In this document: positions 52,177-60,759 of the stretch, piece after piece | How positions within the stretch are numbered: the first letter of the stretch is position 1 | How the letters are laid out: each line of letters begins with the position of its first letter | Notes under the pieces: generated by a model | Told to the model about the DNA's origin: nothing | The model's database searches: none | Seen by the model: the letters and a program-made list of their open reading frames with translations, nothing else | Program-made: the position numbers and the translations under genes | Source of the DNA: an uncultured Lachnospiraceae bacterium | GTDB taxonomy: Bacteria; Bacillota; Clostridia; Lachnospirales; Lachnospiraceae | DNA length: 64,000 nucleotides | Assembly (NCBI GenBank): GCA_947589155.1 | Contig: CANQBH010000007.1 | Coordinates: 1 to 64,000 of the forward strand | Direction of reading: 5' to 3'

Positions 52177-55140
52177 CTATTTTTTCGTGTCTCTTTTGTA
52201 CGCCCGATAGGTTTCCGACTGTTTGAACTTATGCTTCCTGATCAGATATACGGCCAGAGAACCTGCGTATAAGCACAGGAAGATGATCATGATCATGCGG
52301 ATCTGCGTTACAAGGTGCAGTTCTTTTGCAATGACTGTCGTGTTTTCTCCGATCCCGTTCATCGCGACGGAATTTGCGATCGCGTACAGATCGTGATGGC
52401 ACGCTTCCCGCATGGCCGCTACCACGACCGGATCGTTTTCATAAGACGGAAGTTCGTCGGTAATGTACGGAAGCATCGCGTCGAAGGTCGATACGCCGCC
52501 CGCCATCATCGCGTCCACGCCGTTGACGTAGCGCGTCAGGACGTTGTCCGTGATCGACAGGCCGCGGCTTCCCCATTCGCCGCGCAGGATGCCGCTCATC
52601 AGTCCCTTGTTGCCGCCGGACCATACCGCGCCCCAGCGGGTGTAAGCGACCATAACGCCGCCGCCGTCCGCTTCCTCAATCGGCGCCTGAAAGGCCTTGA
52701 GATAGATCTCTCTCGCCGCCTGCTCCGGAAGCCATACGCCAAGACCGAGGCGGTCCTGTTCGCAGTCGTTTAAGGCGAAGTGCTTCATAACGACATGCAC
52801 GCCCTTTCTCTCGATCGCCGCCACTTCGTATTTGCTCATTTCTCCGGACAGGAAACCGTCCTCGGAATAGTATTCAAAGTTCCTTCCGCCGAACGGAACG
52901 CGGTGGATGTTGTTGCCCGGACCGTACAAAACGGTGATGTTTGCCGACAGGCAGTTGTTTCCGATCACGCGTCCGATCTCCTCCATCAGTTCCGTATTAA
53001 AGGTCGCCGCCATCACGTCTTCCGACGTAAACGCCGTCGCCGCCATTTCTGAGGAATCCGCTCCGAACAGGGAAGCGGTCAGACCCTGCGGGCCGTTCTC
53101 GTCTCTCGTGCCCGGCGCCTGTACGGACTCGACCGGCATCGTCCAGTGGAACGAATCGCCGATCAGCGCGACCATCTCGTTGAAAGTCAGCTGATCCAGC
53201 AGCGCTTCCCACTGCGGATCGTCATAGTCCAGATCGATCATGTCATAGAGCGTCAATTCCTGCTCGGCGCCGAGCGTCGGCATCTCTGTCTGTTCATAGT
53301 CCGCCGGATCGTACCGCACCAGCTGCAGATCGTCGGTCAACTGCTCCGTCAGCGCGATCTTCACCGTCTCGGAAGGCCATGTGCCGCTCCAGTCGCTGCG
53401 GCTCAGGTAGACGATCTTCTGATCGCTGCCCGCATAGAGATTCAGATCGGAAGCGTTCAACTGGTTCGTGATCGGCGTTCCGTTTGCGGAAACCGCGTAG
53501 GTCGTAACGTCAAGCGTCGGATTGTTCCATTTTGCGGTCAGGGAAGCGTCGCCTTCCGCGTCCATGCCGTCAGCGGCCGTATAGCCTTTGGCGGCGAGGA
53601 TGTTGTTGACCGCGTCATGCGCATCCCTTGCCGCGGTGAAATAGTAATCCCCCGCGTCCATGATGTAAGTCTCCGCGCCGTAAGCGTCGTAAGAAGCGAT
53701 GTCCGCGCCGTCCACCTCGATCGTAAGTTCCTCGGATTCGCCCGGCGCCAAGAGTTTTGTCTTTGCAAAGCCGCAGAGCGCGACGGACGCTTTCTCTACG
53801 TTGTTTTCCTTGTCATACTCGGTATAAGGCGACTGCACATAGATCTGCACCGTCTCCTTTCCGGCGTAAGTCTTTCCTTCGTTCGTGACCGTCACATGCA
53901 CCGTATAGCGGTGGGTATTCTCGTGATAGGTCATATCGAAGCCGTCATAGGCAAACTGCGTATAACTCAGCCCGTGGCCGAACGGGAAGGCCACGGTATC
54001 CGCATAGACGAAATCGCCCGCGTTGCCCGTGCCCATGACGCCGTCCTCGTAACGGGTCTCGTAGTATTTGTAGCCGACATAGATCCCTTCCTGATAGATC
54101 ATATAGGTGTCCGCGCTGTCCGGAATCGAAGAAAGATCCCCGTCGTAAGCCACCGGCGTAAAGTTCGCCATCGCCGGAGAAGAATAGTTGTCGTAGCAGT
54201 AGGTGTCGACCAGACTGCCGGACGGGTTCACCTCGCCGGAGAGGATCTGCGGGATCGCGTTGACGCCGCTGATACCCACGTCGCCGATCCAGAGCGCCGC
54301 GTCGACCCCATAGGTATTATCCTTCAAAAAATCCACCTGCAGCGCGTTGGCGGAATTGATCAGTACGATGATCTTTCCGATCTTTCCGTCTTTTTTCATG
54401 GAAGCGATCTCGGAGAGCATTTCCCGCTCCGTATCGTCCAGCGCCAGATAGTTGACGTCCTGATAAGAAGCATCCGAACCTTCGCCGCCCACGCGCGAGA
54501 GCACCACGATCGCCGCGTCGCCGTAATCGTCCACGGAATCGATGACCTCATCGCTGTAAACGTCCCACGGCACCTCGGAAACGCTTGCCGCCGTCGTCGT
54601 AACGATACCGCCGCGGCTCGGCAGATAGTCGGCTGTTTCATCGCTCAGATAGAAGTCCCAGAGCGTTTCGTTGACCGAAAAGCCCGCGTCCTCCAGCGCG
54701 TCCTTCAGCGTATCCGCGGACGCCGCGTCGATATTGCCTGAGCCCGTGCCTCCATAGACCAGATTGACGCTGGAATTGGAGAACAGGCTGAGCGCCGCGC
54801 CTTTCTTCAGCGGCAGCGCTTCGTCCTCGTTCATCAGAAGCGCCGCGCCTTCCGCTTCCACCTGACGGCAGAGTTCCTCGCCGTATTCCGCCATTTCCTC
54901 GACGTCCTGAAAGTCCGAAGTAAAATACTGCGCGTTCGCGTCCTCATCCTTCAGATGCCAGAACGTGCCGTTCACCCGCGCGGCGATCGTATTGTCGAAC
55001 ACCGAGCAGACCAGATAGGCGATGACGAAGACGACCGCGAAGACGCCGGAAAAAATCGTCAGACCCCTCCACGGCCGTACCGCCAGATGCCTTGCCCGTT
55101 TCATTTCTTTTTTGCGGGCGCGTTTTTCTTTTCTGTCCAT
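52177..55140 (-). CDS. Membrane-anchored GH3 beta-glycosidase with permuted domains
   Basis: A 987-residue enzyme. A basic cytoplasmic start (MDRKEKRARKKEMKRARH) leads into a membrane helix (about 25-50). The GH3 alpha/beta sandwich comes first (SNSSVNLVYGGTGSGNID, IVLINSANALQVDFL, GVSG-type loop), then a fibronectin-III-like domain, and last the TIM-barrel domain with LTFNEMVALIGD, GVWLPEQAAREIYLKAF and LSITDNVL, where the nucleophile Asp is expected. A second hydrophobic helix (MIMIIFLCLYAGSLAVYLI) is near the C-terminus. This order is the reverse of most GH3 enzymes. The ATG at 55140 has AAGGAG; it opens the five-gene operon. Confidence 0.88.
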   Translation of the reverse strand: MDRKEKRARKKEMKRARHLAVRPWRGLTIFSGVFAVVFVIAYLVCSVFDNTIAARVNGTFWHLKDEDANAQYFTSDFQDVEEMAEYGEELCRQVEAEGAALLMNEDEALPLKKGAALSLFSNSSVNLVYGGTGSGNIDAASADTLKDALEDAGFSVNETLWDFYLSDETADYLPSRGGIVTTTAASVSEVPWDVYSDEVIDSVDDYGDAAIVVLSRVGGEGSDASYQDVNYLALDDTEREMLSEIASMKKDGKIGKIIVLINSANALQVDFLKDNTYGVDAALWIGDVGISGVNAIPQILSGEVNPSGSLVDTYCYDNYSSPAMANFTPVAYDGDLSSIPDSADTYMIYQEGIYVGYKYYETRYEDGVMGTGNAGDFVYADTVAFPFGHGLSYTQFAYDGFDMTYHENTHRYTVHVTVTNEGKTYAGKETVQIYVQSPYTEYDKENNVEKASVALCGFAKTKLLAPGESEELTIEVDGADIASYDAYGAETYIMDAGDYYFTAARDAHDAVNNILAAKGYTAADGMDAEGDASLTAKWNNPTLDVTTYAVSANGTPITNQLNASDLNLYAGSDQKIVYLSRSDWSGTWPSETVKIALTEQLTDDLQLVRYDPADYEQTEMPTLGAEQELTLYDMIDLDYDDPQWEALLDQLTFNEMVALIGDSFHWTMPVESVQAPGTRDENGPQGLTASLFGADSSEMAATAFTSEDVMAATFNTELMEEIGRVIGNNCLSANITVLYGPGNNIHRVPFGGRNFEYYSEDGFLSGEMSKYEVAAIERKGVHVVMKHFALNDCEQDRLGLGVWLPEQAAREIYLKAFQAPIEEADGGGVMVAYTRWGAVWSGGNKGLMSGILRGEWGSRGLSITDNVLTRYVNGVDAMMAGGVSTFDAMLPYITDELPSYENDPVVVAAMREACHHDLYAIANSVAMNGIGENTTVIAKELHLVTQIRMIMIIFLCLYAGSLAVYLIRKHKFKQSETYRAYKRDTKK

Positions 55141-55155
55141 ACCTTCTCCTTCCGT

Positions 55156-55186
55156 AAAAAACGTTTCCCTTCCCCCAAAGGGAAAC
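55156..55186 (-). terminator. Leader terminator/attenuator before the GH3 gene
   Basis: GTTTCCCTT pairs with AAGGGAAAC around TGGGGG, then GTTTTTT on the minus strand. It lies between the promoter and the GH3 ribosome site (55144-55149). The EF-G-like gene runs away from it, so it terminates no visible gene body. Confidence 0.72.
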
Positions 55187-55205
55187 ACCGCTGTTATATA
55201 GTTAT

Positions 55206-55234
55206 ACTGTACCTTCTTTTTGCCCTTTTTACAA
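55206..55234 (-). promoter_or_regulatory. Promoter of the GH3-GH2-symporter-kinase-receiver operon
   Basis: TTGTAA (55229-55234), 17-base spacer, TACAGT (55206-55211) on the minus strand; an overlapping TATAAC is an alternative -10. Confidence 0.55.
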
Positions 55235-55321
55235 GTATTTGATTTTTGGACTGTTAAAATTCCTCTTTTCTTAGTAGAATAGAGATAAAGAACAACGGAA
55301 CCAAAATAGGAGGTAGGTTTT

Positions 55322-57412
55322 ATGAGGGTTTACACAACAGACAAGATCAGAAACGTGGCGCTGCTCGGACACAGCGGCTCCGGAAAGACGTCCCTTGCCG
55401 AGGCCATGGCGTATCTGGCCGGCATTACCGGACGCATGGGCGCTACGGAAAACGGAAGCACCATCAGCGATTACGATCCGGAGGAGACCGGACGGCAGTT
55501 CTCCATCTATACGTCCGTGATCCCGATCCCGTGGGAAGACTGCAAGATCAATATTTTAGACGCGCCGGGCTATATGGACTTCGTCGGCGAGACCGAAGAA
55601 GCCGTGTCCGCCGCCGACGCCGCGATCATCGTGGTCTCCGGCAAATCCGGCATTGAATCCGGCACGAAAAAAGCGTGGGAACTTTGCGAGCGCTACCATC
55701 TGCCGCGCATGATCTTTGTTACGGAAATGGATATCGACAACGCGAGTTTCCGTCAGGTCGTCGAAGACCTGCAGGCGCTCTACGGAAAGAAGATCGCGCC
55801 GTTCCATCTGCCGATCCGCGAGAACGGACAGTTCGTCGGCTATGTGAACGTGATCCAGCAGAAGGCGAAGGCGTGGAACGATAAAGGCGGCGTCGACCAT
55901 ATCGAAATGCCGGAATACTCCAAAGCCAACCTCTCGATCTGCCGCGACGCCCTTGTGGAGGCCGTGGCGGAGACCAGCGAAGAATTTCTCGACCGCTTCT
56001 TTAGCGGGGAGGAGTTTTCCGACGACGAGATCCGCTCCGCCCTGCGCGTCAACGTGCTCGACGGTTCCATCGTGCCCGTCCTCATGGGTTCCAACACGAT
56101 GGCGCGCGGCGTCTACACGCTGCTGGCGGACATCGTCAAATATTTCCCGTCGCCTGACAAACGCGAACTTGCCGGTATCGATACCTCAAGCAACGAAGTC
56201 TTTCAGGCCGACTACGACTTCGCCAAAGCAAAATCCGCCTACATCTTCAAGACCATGGTGGATCCGTATATCGGAAAGTATTCCCTGATCAAGGTCTGCT
56301 CCGGCGTCCTGAAGCCGGACGACGTCCTCTTTAACTACCACCGCGACCTTACGGAAAAGATCGGGCGGCTCTATGTGATACGGGGAAACAAGACCGAAGA
56401 AGTCACGGAACTGCACGCCGGCGATATCGGCGCGCTCGCGAAACTGAGCGGTTCGCGCACCACGGATACGCTCTCCACAAAGAACAAGCCCGTCACCTAC
56501 ATCCGCACGTCGCTCTCCAAGCCGTATGTTTCCATGCGCTGCGTCGCAAAGAAAAAGGGCGACGAAGACAAACTCTCGCAGGCGCTCGCGAAGATCATGA
56601 CCGAAGACCTGACCCTGCGTCTTGAAAACGACAATGAAAACGGACAGACGCTCCTCTACGGCATCGGCGACCAGCACCTTGAGATCGTCCAGAGCGTCCT
56701 GCTGCATAAATATAAAGTAGAGATCGAACTGAAGCGTCCGATCGTGGCTTTCCGCGAGACCATCCGCAAGAGTTCTGACGTGGAGTTCAAATACAAAAAA
56801 CAGACCGGCGGGCACGGTCAGTACGGTCATGTCAAGATGAAGTTTGAACCGCTCGGCGATCTGGAGACGCCTTACGTCTTTGAACAGACCGTGGTCGGCG
56901 GCGCCGTGCCGAAGAATTATTTCCCTGCCATCGAAAAGGGCGTGGCCGAATCCGTGAAAAAAGGCCCGCTGGCCGCTTATCCGGTCCTCGGTATCAAAGC
57001 GACGCTCTACGACGGTTCTTACCATACGGTAGATTCTTCGGAGATGGCGTTTAAGATCGCGACGAAACAGGCGTTCAAAAAAGGCGTCCTCGCGGCCGAT
57101 CCGATCCTTCTGGAGCCGATCGCCACGCTGAGCGTCATTGCGCCGGAGAACTTTACCGGCGACATCATGGGCGATCTGAACAAGCGGCGCGCCAGAGTCA
57201 TGGGCATGAATCCGCTGGAGCAGGGATTGCAGGAGATCGTCGCCGATATCCCGTACCTCGAACTCTACGGCTATAACACCAGCCTGCGCTCGATCACGAG
57301 CGGCAGCGGCACCTTCTCTTATACGTTCGCACGCTATGAACAGGCGCCGGACGACGTCGCAAAACGGCAGACGGAAGAACGCGCCGGAAAACTGAACGAG
57401 GCGGAGGATTAA
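55322..57412 (+). CDS. EF-G-like translation factor paralogue with degenerate G motifs
   Basis: A 696-residue protein collinear with elongation factor G: GTPase domain, domains II-III, domain IV (GGHGQYGHVKMKFEP, GGAVPKNYFPAIEKGV) and domain V (DLNKRRARVMGMNP). The P-loop is GHSGSGKT rather than GHIDAGKT. The usual RGIT of G2 is absent (GRQFSIYTS), G3 is DAPGYMDF with Tyr for the catalytic His, and G4 NKxD reads TEMD. It is therefore an EF-G-like (FusA2-type) paralogue, not the housekeeping factor. AGGAGG precedes the ATG. It is monocistronic and its end overlaps the convergent DUF815 gene by four bases. Confidence 0.88.
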   Translation: MRVYTTDKIRNVALLGHSGSGKTSLAEAMAYLAGITGRMGATENGSTISDYDPEETGRQFSIYTSVIPIPWEDCKINILDAPGYMDFVGETEEAVSAADAAIIVVSGKSGIESGTKKAWELCERYHLPRMIFVTEMDIDNASFRQVVEDLQALYGKKIAPFHLPIRENGQFVGYVNVIQQKAKAWNDKGGVDHIEMPEYSKANLSICRDALVEAVAETSEEFLDRFFSGEEFSDDEIRSALRVNVLDGSIVPVLMGSNTMARGVYTLLADIVKYFPSPDKRELAGIDTSSNEVFQADYDFAKAKSAYIFKTMVDPYIGKYSLIKVCSGVLKPDDVLFNYHRDLTEKIGRLYVIRGNKTEEVTELHAGDIGALAKLSGSRTTDTLSTKNKPVTYIRTSLSKPYVSMRCVAKKKGDEDKLSQALAKIMTEDLTLRLENDNENGQTLLYGIGDQHLEIVQSVLLHKYKVEIELKRPIVAFRETIRKSSDVEFKYKKQTGGHGQYGHVKMKFEPLGDLETPYVFEQTVVGGAVPKNYFPAIEKGVAESVKKGPLAAYPVLGIKATLYDGSYHTVDSSEMAFKIATKQAFKKGVLAADPILLEPIATLSVIAPENFTGDIMGDLNKRRARVMGMNPLEQGLQEIVADIPYLELYGYNTSLRSITSGSGTFSYTFARYEQAPDDVAKRQTEERAGKLNEAED

Positions 57413-58728
57413 AGATCCTCCGTCCCCATCAGATGATCGAGGAACTGCTGCGCCGTGCGGCCGCTGATGCCGCCATGGCTCAGTTCCCATTGATTTGCCT
57501 TTTCTTTTAATTCCTCGTCGCTGATCTTGTCTTCTGAAATGCCCTGTCTTCTTGCCAGAGCGATGACCATTGCGAAAAACTCTTTCTGCGTCGGTTTGGA
57601 AAAACTGATCGTAACGCCGAACCGGTTCACCAGAGAGAGTTTTTCTTCCATGGTGTCGGAGCGGTGGATCCCGTTCTGCACTTCCACGTCGTTGCGGTCG
57701 TTCCACGTCTCTTTGATCAGATGCCTGCGGTTGGACGTGGCGTAGATCAGGATATTTTCAGGCCGCGTCTCCACGCCGCCTTCGATCACCGCCTTTAGGA
57801 ACTTGTATTCCGTTTCAAATTCCTCGAAAGAAAGATCGTCCATATAAATGATAAAGCGGTAATTCCGGTTCTTGATCTGCGCGATCACATCCGAAAGATT
57901 GCGGAACTGGTGCTTATAGATCTCGATCATCCGAAGGCCCTGCGGATAAAATTCGTTGACGATGGCCTTTACGCTCGTGGATTTTCCCGTGCCGCTGTCG
58001 CCGAACAAAAGGACGTTGTTGGCTTTGCGGCCTTCGACAAACGCTCTGGTGTTCTCCGTGAGTTTTTTCTTTTGGATCTCGTAGCCGATCAGGTCGTCCA
58101 GCATGACCCTTTCCATGTTGTTGATCGGAAGGAACGCCACGCCGCCTTCCTGCCGCTCGCGGATCCGGAAGGCTTTGTTGAGCCCGAACATGCCGACCCC
58201 GTGGTCGCGGTAAAACGCGGTCACAAGGTCAAAAAAGGCGTCCTCGTCCTCCGCCGCGGAAAGTTTTTCACTGAGCGCGCGGATCTTCTCGCTGACGTTT
58301 TTGTTGTAGAAACTTTCCCTTTTGCCGATGGCGCGATAGTCGCACAGAAGGCTGAAACAGTCGATCCCCAGTTCTTCCTCGATCACGGAAAAATCATAGT
58401 GGAACAGGCGGAGGAACACGCCGAAATCGTTCTTCGCAAAGCGGTTCACGCTGCCGTCGCTTGCTCCGGTCTTCTCGCAGGTCAGGCTGAACGGGTTTTC
58501 GTTCATCGCCAGATAGAACGTTAAATAATTCTGCCAGAGATTGCCGTCAAATCCGTATGCCGTCGCGGTCTCTAAGATCCGGCGGACCTGCGTGTAGACG
58601 GCCTGCGTCAGTTCCGAACGGCTGCCGTTCTTATGATGGAACCGACGGAAGATCTCCCCGAGCTGATACAGGATCTCGTCCTCCGGCATGGAGCCGTAAA
58701 GAATGAGTTTGGAAAGTTCACGGTACAT
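57409..58728 (-). CDS. DUF815-family AAA ATPase
   Basis: A 439-residue protein. The C-terminal half is a P-loop ATPase with Walker A LLFGDSGTGKSTSVKAI, Walker B RFIIYMDDLSFEEFE, sensor region ILIYATSNRRHLI and a late arginine-rich segment. The N-terminal half is helical and unassigned. DUF815 proteins are widespread but their role is unknown. It starts 22 bases after the ABC permease with GGAGG, so it is probably the last gene of that operon. Confidence 0.88.
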   Translation of the reverse strand: MYRELSKLILYGSMPEDEILYQLGEIFRRFHHKNGSRSELTQAVYTQVRRILETATAYGFDGNLWQNYLTFYLAMNENPFSLTCEKTGASDGSVNRFAKNDFGVFLRLFHYDFSVIEEELGIDCFSLLCDYRAIGKRESFYNKNVSEKIRALSEKLSAAEDEDAFFDLVTAFYRDHGVGMFGLNKAFRIRERQEGGVAFLPINNMERVMLDDLIGYEIQKKKLTENTRAFVEGRKANNVLLFGDSGTGKSTSVKAIVNEFYPQGLRMIEIYKHQFRNLSDVIAQIKNRNYRFIIYMDDLSFEEFETEYKFLKAVIEGGVETRPENILIYATSNRRHLIKETWNDRNDVEVQNGIHRSDTMEEKLSLVNRFGVTISFSKPTQKEFFAMVIALARRQGISEDKISDEELKEKANQWELSHGGISGRTAQQFLDHLMGTEDL

Positions 58729-58750
58729 ACGCTCCTCCTCTCAGGTCATG

Positions 58751-60061
58751 TTATTCGTAACGCAGCGCGTCGATCGGGTTCAGTTTCGCCGCTTTGTTGG
58801 CGGGATGATAGCCGAAGAAGACGCCGATCGCCATGGAAAATCCGAGCGAGATCAGAATGCTCCGCAGAGAAGGCGTCGCGCTCGCGCCGACATAATCCGC
58901 CGCCGCGATCCCGCCGAGACACCCGATCACGATCCCGATCGCGCCGCCGATGATACAGATCACGATCGATTCGATGATGAACTGGATGCGGATGGAACTG
59001 TTCGGCGCGCCGAGGGCTTTTCGGGTGCCGATCTCGCGCGTCCTTTCGGTGATGGAGACCAGCATGATGTTCATGACGCCGATCCCGCCGACGATCAGCG
59101 CGATCCCGCCGATCAGCGCAATGGCCGTCGTCAGCGTGTTCATGATCGATTCCATGATGGACACCATCGAAGACAGGCTCATTGCCTGCACCTCAAAGTC
59201 ACGGTTGTTGCGGTAGAGATTGTCGAAGAAATCCTCGATCTGCGCCGCGAGTTCATCGGGATTCTGTTCCGGATCCACCACAACGGTCAGGCTGCGGTAG
59301 CCGGACGTGTGGTTGATCGCCTGCGCCGTCTTCAGCGGGATATAGAGATCGGTCGTGTCCATCCCGCCCATATAGTACGCCATCATCGCCGCGCCACCGG
59401 TCTCGTCTTCCGGCTCGCTGTATACGCCCTCGATGATGAAGTTGTAGTATTTGTCGTCTATGGCCGTCGTGATACGGCTTCCGACGGCGGCCTCGGCGCT
59501 CCCGTCAAACAGATCGTCCAGCGCGTCTTCCGAGAGCAGCGCCACATACGCGCCGTCGGTCAGGTCGCGCTCGCTGAAATAATTGCCCTGCAGAATCTCG
59601 AGGTCGTTCGCCCAGAAATAGCCGAGGCTCGTTCCCATGACGGAAACGGACGCGGTACGCTCATTATCCTGAATCTCGCCTGCGCCCACGCTCTCCGTCA
59701 CCGAATACGTCTCGATCGCATCGCCGAACGCGTCTTTAAGGCTTTTTAACATATCGGTCGTGATATAGTCTTTGTCCGTCGGCTCTTTTTCTTCCTCGTC
59801 GTCGCCGAAGTTCATTCCCCACAGGGACGCCGTGTCTTCTTCCTCGTCTTCCGGCCGCTGCTGCAGGGAGAGAGTGATATTGTTCGCGCCGAGGGCGCTC
59901 ATCGACTCCGTGACCGTCGCCGTCACCGAATCGCCGACCGTCATGATCGCGATGACCGAGGCGATCCCGATAATAATACCGAGCATCGTCAGGAGCGCGC
60001 GCATTTTATTGGCGCGCAGGCTGAACAGCGCCAGACGGATATTCTCATACAGCATCGTCAT
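58751..60061 (-). CDS. MacB/FtsX-like ABC transporter permease
   Basis: A 436-residue permease with one N-terminal membrane helix (MRALLTMLGIIIGIASVIAIM), a large extracellular MacB_PCD domain, then three C-terminal helices of the FtsX fold (IALIGGIALIVGGIGVMNIML...). TEREIGTRKALGA-type sequence (TERTREIGTRKALGA) is diagnostic. With the adaptor and ATPase it forms a tripartite-like efflux system; in Gram-positives it exports peptides or antibiotics without an outer-membrane channel. It overlaps the ATPase gene by four bases. Confidence 0.93.
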   Translation of the reverse strand: MTMLYENIRLALFSLRANKMRALLTMLGIIIGIASVIAIMTVGDSVTATVTESMSALGANNITLSLQQRPEDEEEDTASLWGMNFGDDEEEKEPTDKDYITTDMLKSLKDAFGDAIETYSVTESVGAGEIQDNERTASVSVMGTSLGYFWANDLEILQGNYFSERDLTDGAYVALLSEDALDDLFDGSAEAAVGSRITTAIDDKYYNFIIEGVYSEPEDETGGAAMMAYYMGGMDTTDLYIPLKTAQAINHTSGYRSLTVVVDPEQNPDELAAQIEDFFDNLYRNNRDFEVQAMSLSSMVSIMESIMNTLTTAIALIGGIALIVGGIGVMNIMLVSITERTREIGTRKALGAPNSSIRIQFIIESIVICIIGGAIGIVIGCLGGIAAADYVGASATPSLRSILISLGFSMAIGVFFGYHPANKAAKLNPIDALRYE

Positions 60062-60759
60062 CCGTTTCCCCTCCTCTCGCCGATCACATTGCCGTCGCGG
60101 ATCGTGATGATACGCTCCGTTTCTTCCGCCAGTTCCGGCGAATGTGTGATGAGCACGATCGTCTTTCCTTCTTCATCGTGCAGTTTGTGAAACAGGTCCA
60201 TGACCATCCGCCCTGTTGCCGAATCCAGCGCGCCGGTCGGCTCGTCCGCGAGAATGATCGCCGGATCGTTCGCCATGGCGCGCGCGATCGCCACGCGCTG
60301 CTTCTGGCCGCCGGAGAGTTCCTCCGGCAGATGCTTCATCCGATCCTGCATGTCCACCATTTTCAGAAGTTCCTTCGCCCGCTCGATCCTGCGCCGCCCC
60401 GGGACGCCCGCGTAAAGCATGGGCATTTCTACGTTTTTGAGCGCGTTGGTCTTCGAGATCAGGTTGTAGGTCTGGAAGACAAAACCGATCTTGCGGTTGC
60501 GGATCTTGGAGAGTTCGTTGTCCTTCGCCGCGATCATGTCAACGCCGTCCAGCATATACGCGCCCTCCGTCGGCCGATCGAGCGCGCCGATAATGTTCAT
60601 CAGCGTGGATTTGCCGGAGCCCGACTGCCCCACGACGGCGACAAATTCGCCTTCGTTTACGTTGAACGAGATCCCGTGCAGCACCTCGAGTTCGTTCGGC
60701 GTGCCGATATAGAACCGCTTATAGATATCTTTGAGGTCAATGATCGTCCGTCCCATCAT
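60058..60759 (-). CDS. MacB/LolD-type ABC transporter ATPase
   Basis: A 233-residue ATPase. Walker A GQSGSGKSTLMNI, signature LSGGQKQRVAIARAM, Walker B AIILADEPTGALDSATG and H-loop ITHSPELAE are intact. It energises the adjacent permease. Its first ATG overlaps the adaptor stop, so the three genes are translationally coupled. Confidence 0.95.
   Translation of the reverse strand: MMGRTIIDLKDIYKRFYIGTPNELEVLHGISFNVNEGEFVAVVGQSGSGKSTLMNIIGALDRPTEGAYMLDGVDMIAAKDNELSKIRNRKIGFVFQTYNLISKTNALKNVEMPMLYAGVPGRRRIERAKELLKMVDMQDRMKHLPEELSGGQKQRVAIARAMANDPAIILADEPTGALDSATGRMVMDLFHKLHDEEGKTIVLITHSPELAEETERIITIRDGNVIGERRGNG

Noticed and set aside
53146..54741. A 531-codon plus-strand open frame inside the GH3 gene
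   Set aside because: Antisense to a clear GH3 protein; its sequence is low in complexity and matches no family I know.
56186..57706. A 506-codon minus-strand open frame opposite the EF-G-like gene
   Set aside because: Antisense to conserved EF-G domains and overlapping DUF815; no ribosome site.
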